DNA of 32,311 nt from a virus, in the IMG/VR virus record IMGVR_UViG_3300036651_000178, positions 1 through 32,311 of that record. The stretch is one strand, 5' to 3'. Below the pieces are notes generated by a model. The model was not told the origin of the DNA. It did not search any database and saw only the letters and a program-made list of their open reading frames with translations. Shown piece by piece: positions 30,817 to 32,311 of the stretch; positions within the stretch are counted from its first letter, which is position 1; each line of letters starts with the position of its first letter. The translations under genes and the position numbers were made by a program.

Positions 30817-30973
30817 GCAATTCTCCAATCTTACACTCCACGACGTAGGTTCCACTGGAAGCGAACCACTGTCCGTGCGCTGCTGCTTTGGCCGCTTCTT
30901 CGGTTGCGAATACGCCGAAACACATTTTCCCGTCGTAGCCCCAATCGGCCATGAGAACGAACACGGATTTCAT
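30800..30973 (-). CDS. Small protein, unknown function
   Basis: 57-residue protein starting MKSVFVLMADWGYDGKMCFG, with helix FATEEAAKAAAHGQWFASSG and a final strand TYVVECKIGELHDKG. The beta-alpha-beta order and aromatic residues resemble short phage proteins of the type found near nucleotide-metabolism genes, but I cannot name the family. ATG 30973 overlaps the TGA of the 22-residue frame as ATGA; a GTG eight codons earlier is an alternative start. It overlaps the HD gene by 17 bases. Confidence 0.6.
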   Translation of the reverse strand: MKSVFVLMADWGYDGKMCFGVFATEEAAKAAAHGQWFASSGTYVVECKIGELHDKGI

Positions 30974-31038
30974 ACGGCGTAGTTTGCCCGCCAGCACGCG
31001 ACCAGATTAATCGTCTGATTGATGTTCAGCGTCGTCAT
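30970..31038 (-). CDS. 22-residue micro-ORF, coupled to both neighbours
   Basis: Encodes a 22-residue peptide starting MTTLNINQTINLVACWRANY. Its ATG overlaps the stop of the zinc-ribbon gene as ATGA, and its own TGA overlaps the next start as ATGA. GGAGAGG lies 10 bases before the start. Without it there would be an unexplained 61-base gap in a tightly packed operon. It may be a real micro-protein or only a device that carries ribosomes to the next gene. Confidence 0.35.
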   Translation of the reverse strand: MTTLNINQTINLVACWRANYAV

Positions 31039-31295
31039 GCGCGCTGCGCCTCTCCGTTGACGATGACGACGCGTACGGGTTTGTCTCGTTTCAGGACTAG
31101 ACGCTTGCGGATGGCCTTGCCGATGTCGTTGAACCAACGTCCGCACGTGTGGCACTGATACGCCTGGCTCAGCCCGCCTGCGAGAGGTCCCGCAATAAGG
31201 AACATGCCGATGTTATGCGTCGTGCTCTTGTTCGTCCACAACACGGGTGCGTTACACTTGGCGCAAATGAGTTCAGAGTTGTCGCTAAACATCAT
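31035..31295 (-). CDS. Zinc-ribbon protein, unknown function
   Basis: 86-residue protein with two Cys pairs, ICAKC near residue 10 and CHTC near residue 48, which can bind one zinc ion. Between them lies a Gly- and Leu-rich stretch IGMFLIAGPLAGGLSQAYQ that is fairly hydrophobic but short for a membrane span. The C-terminus is basic (KAIRKRLVLKRDKPVRVV), so RNA or DNA binding is plausible. Two ATGs in a row begin the gene, overlapping the stop of the micro-ORF upstream. Family not named. Confidence 0.65.
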   Translation of the reverse strand: MMFSDNSELICAKCNAPVLWTNKSTTHNIGMFLIAGPLAGGLSQAYQCHTCGRWFNDIGKAIRKRLVLKRDKPVRVVIVNGEAQRA

Positions 31296-31354
31296 TCGGC
31301 TGACTCCGCTCGGGCAGTAATCAACTCATTGCGAACCTCAGTACCCTCTGGCAT
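31292..31354 (-). CDS. 20-residue micro-ORF
   Basis: Encodes MPEGTEVRNELITARAESAE. GAGGAG sits 4 bases before the ATG, a very good ribosome site, and the TGA overlaps the first ATG of the zinc-ribbon gene. A longer version from ATG 31366 (24 residues) overlaps the stop of the upstream gene as ATGA. It fills the only gap between those genes. It may be a real peptide or a coupling leader. Confidence 0.35.
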   Translation of the reverse strand: MPEGTEVRNELITARAESAE

Positions 31355-31362
31355 TTCGCTCC

Positions 31363-31872
31363 TCATTTGTGGCCGGCACAAGTCTTGACGTGATGTTCGA
31401 TGTCCTGCAGGTTGTTGCCGCCGCTACCGCACTCGCACTTCCACCACTTGGAGGTGTGCTCAATGGCGACGATACGGCCCGCACGGTTGTACGCACGGTA
31501 GGTTAAGACCGAGGCTACGCGTTTCCCCAAGGCGCATTTACGGTATGTCGCCTTCTCCGGTTTGTCCTTCGGTGCGTCGTAGAGGCGACGGAGGTAGGCG
31601 AACACGGCGCGGTAGTTGATACCGTCCACCACGCTGTCCTCTTTGTACGGCCCAATCATGCGTGCGTCTTTAACGTCAATGAGGGCCGCCATTTGAATCA
31701 GGCGCAGCTGTTCGTCAGTGACCTTGATGCCAAATGATTCGAGCGTGGAGCGGGTGAAGGTGGAAACGAGGTTGCCGAGCGCCCACGAATCACCATACTC
31801 ACCACCACGTTGCGTGGCGATAGCCACGCCTTCGCCCAGGATGGTTTCGATACCTTTTTCAAATGTCGCCAT
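31363..31872 (-). CDS. DUF6378-like protein with C-terminal zinc-binding tail
   Basis: 169-residue protein. The N-terminal 95 residues fit a phage family I recall as DUF6378: GVAIATQRGGEYGDSWALGN with the RGxEYGDSW core, then a helix with DEQLRLIQMAALIDVKDARM and DSVVDGINYRAVFAYLRRLY. The C-terminal 35 residues (KWWKCECGSGGNNLQDIEHH and a final Cys and His) look like a zinc-binding tail added to the domain. Function is unknown; related domains occur near nucleotide metabolism genes. It starts in a TAATG overlap with the upstream gene. Confidence 0.65.
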   Translation of the reverse strand: MATFEKGIETILGEGVAIATQRGGEYGDSWALGNLVSTFTRSTLESFGIKVTDEQLRLIQMAALIDVKDARMIGPYKEDSVVDGINYRAVFAYLRRLYDAPKDKPEKATYRKCALGKRVASVLTYRAYNRAGRIVAIEHTSKWWKCECGSGGNNLQDIEHHVKTCAGHK

Positions 31873-32162
31873 TATGCCTCCCGGGGCTGCACGACGGTCA
31901 CGCGGCCCAATTCCTTGAGCGTTACGACCTGGTTGCGGCTATTCTTCAGTTCACGCTCACGCCAGCCTTGCGCGTGTACGCGAAGAACCTTGAGCGTAGG
32001 CTGCACTTCGCCACGCCAGTCCTTCTTCTCGTTGATTTCCAGGATGATTGCCTCGTTCATCCAGTGCGAGGACCCGGAACGGCCCGGGTAGACTACGGTC
32101 TGCCCTACCTGGAGGGGGTTTCCCCGCCAGTCCGTGGGGCTAGAAGGCTGGGAAGCGGGCAT
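31872..32162 (-). CDS. Small protein with SH3-like barrel features, unknown function
   Basis: 96-residue protein. It reads as a small beta barrel: GNPLQVGQTVVYPGRSGSSH, then NEAIILEINEKKDW, TLKVLRVHAQGW and a final strand. The QVGQTVVYP opening is typical of SH3/KOW-like phage proteins. AAGGAGG lies 4 bases before the ATG at 32162. It overlaps the preceding frame by 23 bases and the next gene as TAATG. The first 15 residues are Pro- and Ser-rich and likely disordered. No function can be assigned. Confidence 0.65.
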   Translation of the reverse strand: MPASQPSSPTDWRGNPLQVGQTVVYPGRSGSSHWMNEAIILEINEKKDWRGEVQPTLKVLRVHAQGWRERELKNSRNQVVTLKELGRVTVVQPREA

Positions 32163-32235
32163 GTGCCTCCTTGAGCGCCTGACGTTTGGTGTGTTTTACC
32201 TGCTCTGCAAGCAACTCACCGCTGTGTCGGCACAT
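32140..32235 (-). CDS. Possible small gene at right edge, start uncertain
   Basis: The frame that stops at TAG 32140 stays open up to a TGA near 32308 and reads QTHTARYTISLIQDKATLFE and then MCRHSGELLAEQVKHTKRQA. The composition looks coding. The only ATG in this frame is at 32235, which gives 31 residues; a non-AUG start further upstream would give up to 55. It overlaps the SH3-like gene by 23 bases. No family recognised. Confidence 0.4.
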   Translation of the reverse strand: MCRHSGELLAEQVKHTKRQALKEAHARFPAF

Positions 32236-32311
32236 TTCAAACAGCGTAGCCTTATCCTGGATGAGGCTAATCGTGTAGCGTGCCGTGTGCGTCTGGCGGG
32301 TTTCTCATTTC

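Noticed and set aside
31039-31155. Longer version of the 22-residue frame
   Set aside because: The added part is Arg-rich shadow of the zinc-ribbon gene; only the last 22 codons fill a gap.
1-32311. CRISPR arrays, insertion sequences, attachment sites and diversity-generating retroelements
   Set aside because: I looked for regular spaced repeats, terminal inverted repeats, transposase, integrase and reverse transcriptase motifs and saw none.

Overview
The window is part of the genome of a tailed double-stranded DNA bacteriophage with a contractile tail (myovirus morphology). Tail sheath, tail tube, gpJ/gp25-type baseplate wedge proteins and a gpV-type spike are all readable. The DNA is moderately GC-rich, starts follow Shine-Dalgarno sites and a secreted protein has a Sec-type signal peptide, so a Gram-negative (proteobacterial) host is likely, but the host genus cannot be read from the sequence. 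All supported genes lie on the minus strand, so transcription runs from high to low coordinates. Genes are packed with TAATG, TGATG and ATGA overlaps. The largest stretch without a gene is about 185 bases (17132-17316). No integrase, repressor or lysis gene is visible here.

Layout in transcription order. (1) 32235-28744: small early or accessory genes, a DUF6378-like protein, a zinc-ribbon protein, two micro-ORFs, an HD-domain phosphohydrolase, a DnaQ-like exonuclease, tRNA-Pro(UGG), two unknowns and an irregular tRNA-Trp(CCA). (2) 28726-25968: an RNA ligase directly after the tRNA, a secreted HNH nuclease and four small unknown genes. (3) A clear sigma70-type promoter (25943-25971), then a UvrD-like helicase, a predicted thymine-hypermodification protein and a P-loop kinase resembling 5-hydroxymethyluracil DNA kinases. 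(4) 22986-15722: packaging and head genes: small and large terminase, portal, scaffold, a DEDDy exonuclease inserted between scaffold and protease, ClpP-like prohead protease, and major capsid protein followed by a terminator. (5) 15622-12102: small virion proteins, head-tail connectors, an unknown helical protein, a complete stand-alone CheY-like receiver and the putative tail terminator. (6) 12092-6469: sheath, tube, terminator, tail assembly chaperones, gp10-like protein and tape measure. (7) 6469-1: hub, spike, wedge proteins and a tail fibre that enters a collagen-like Gly-X-Y domain and runs off the left edge.

The most unusual content is: a phosphorylation-competent CheY-like regulator locked into the late morphogenesis operon by overlaps on both sides; a kinase plus partner pair pointing to hypermodified thymine; an RNA ligase next to two tRNA genes, one structurally odd; and heavy use of non-AUG start codons (GTG, TTG, CTG and possibly ATC). 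Family names were recognised by reading motifs, not by database search.
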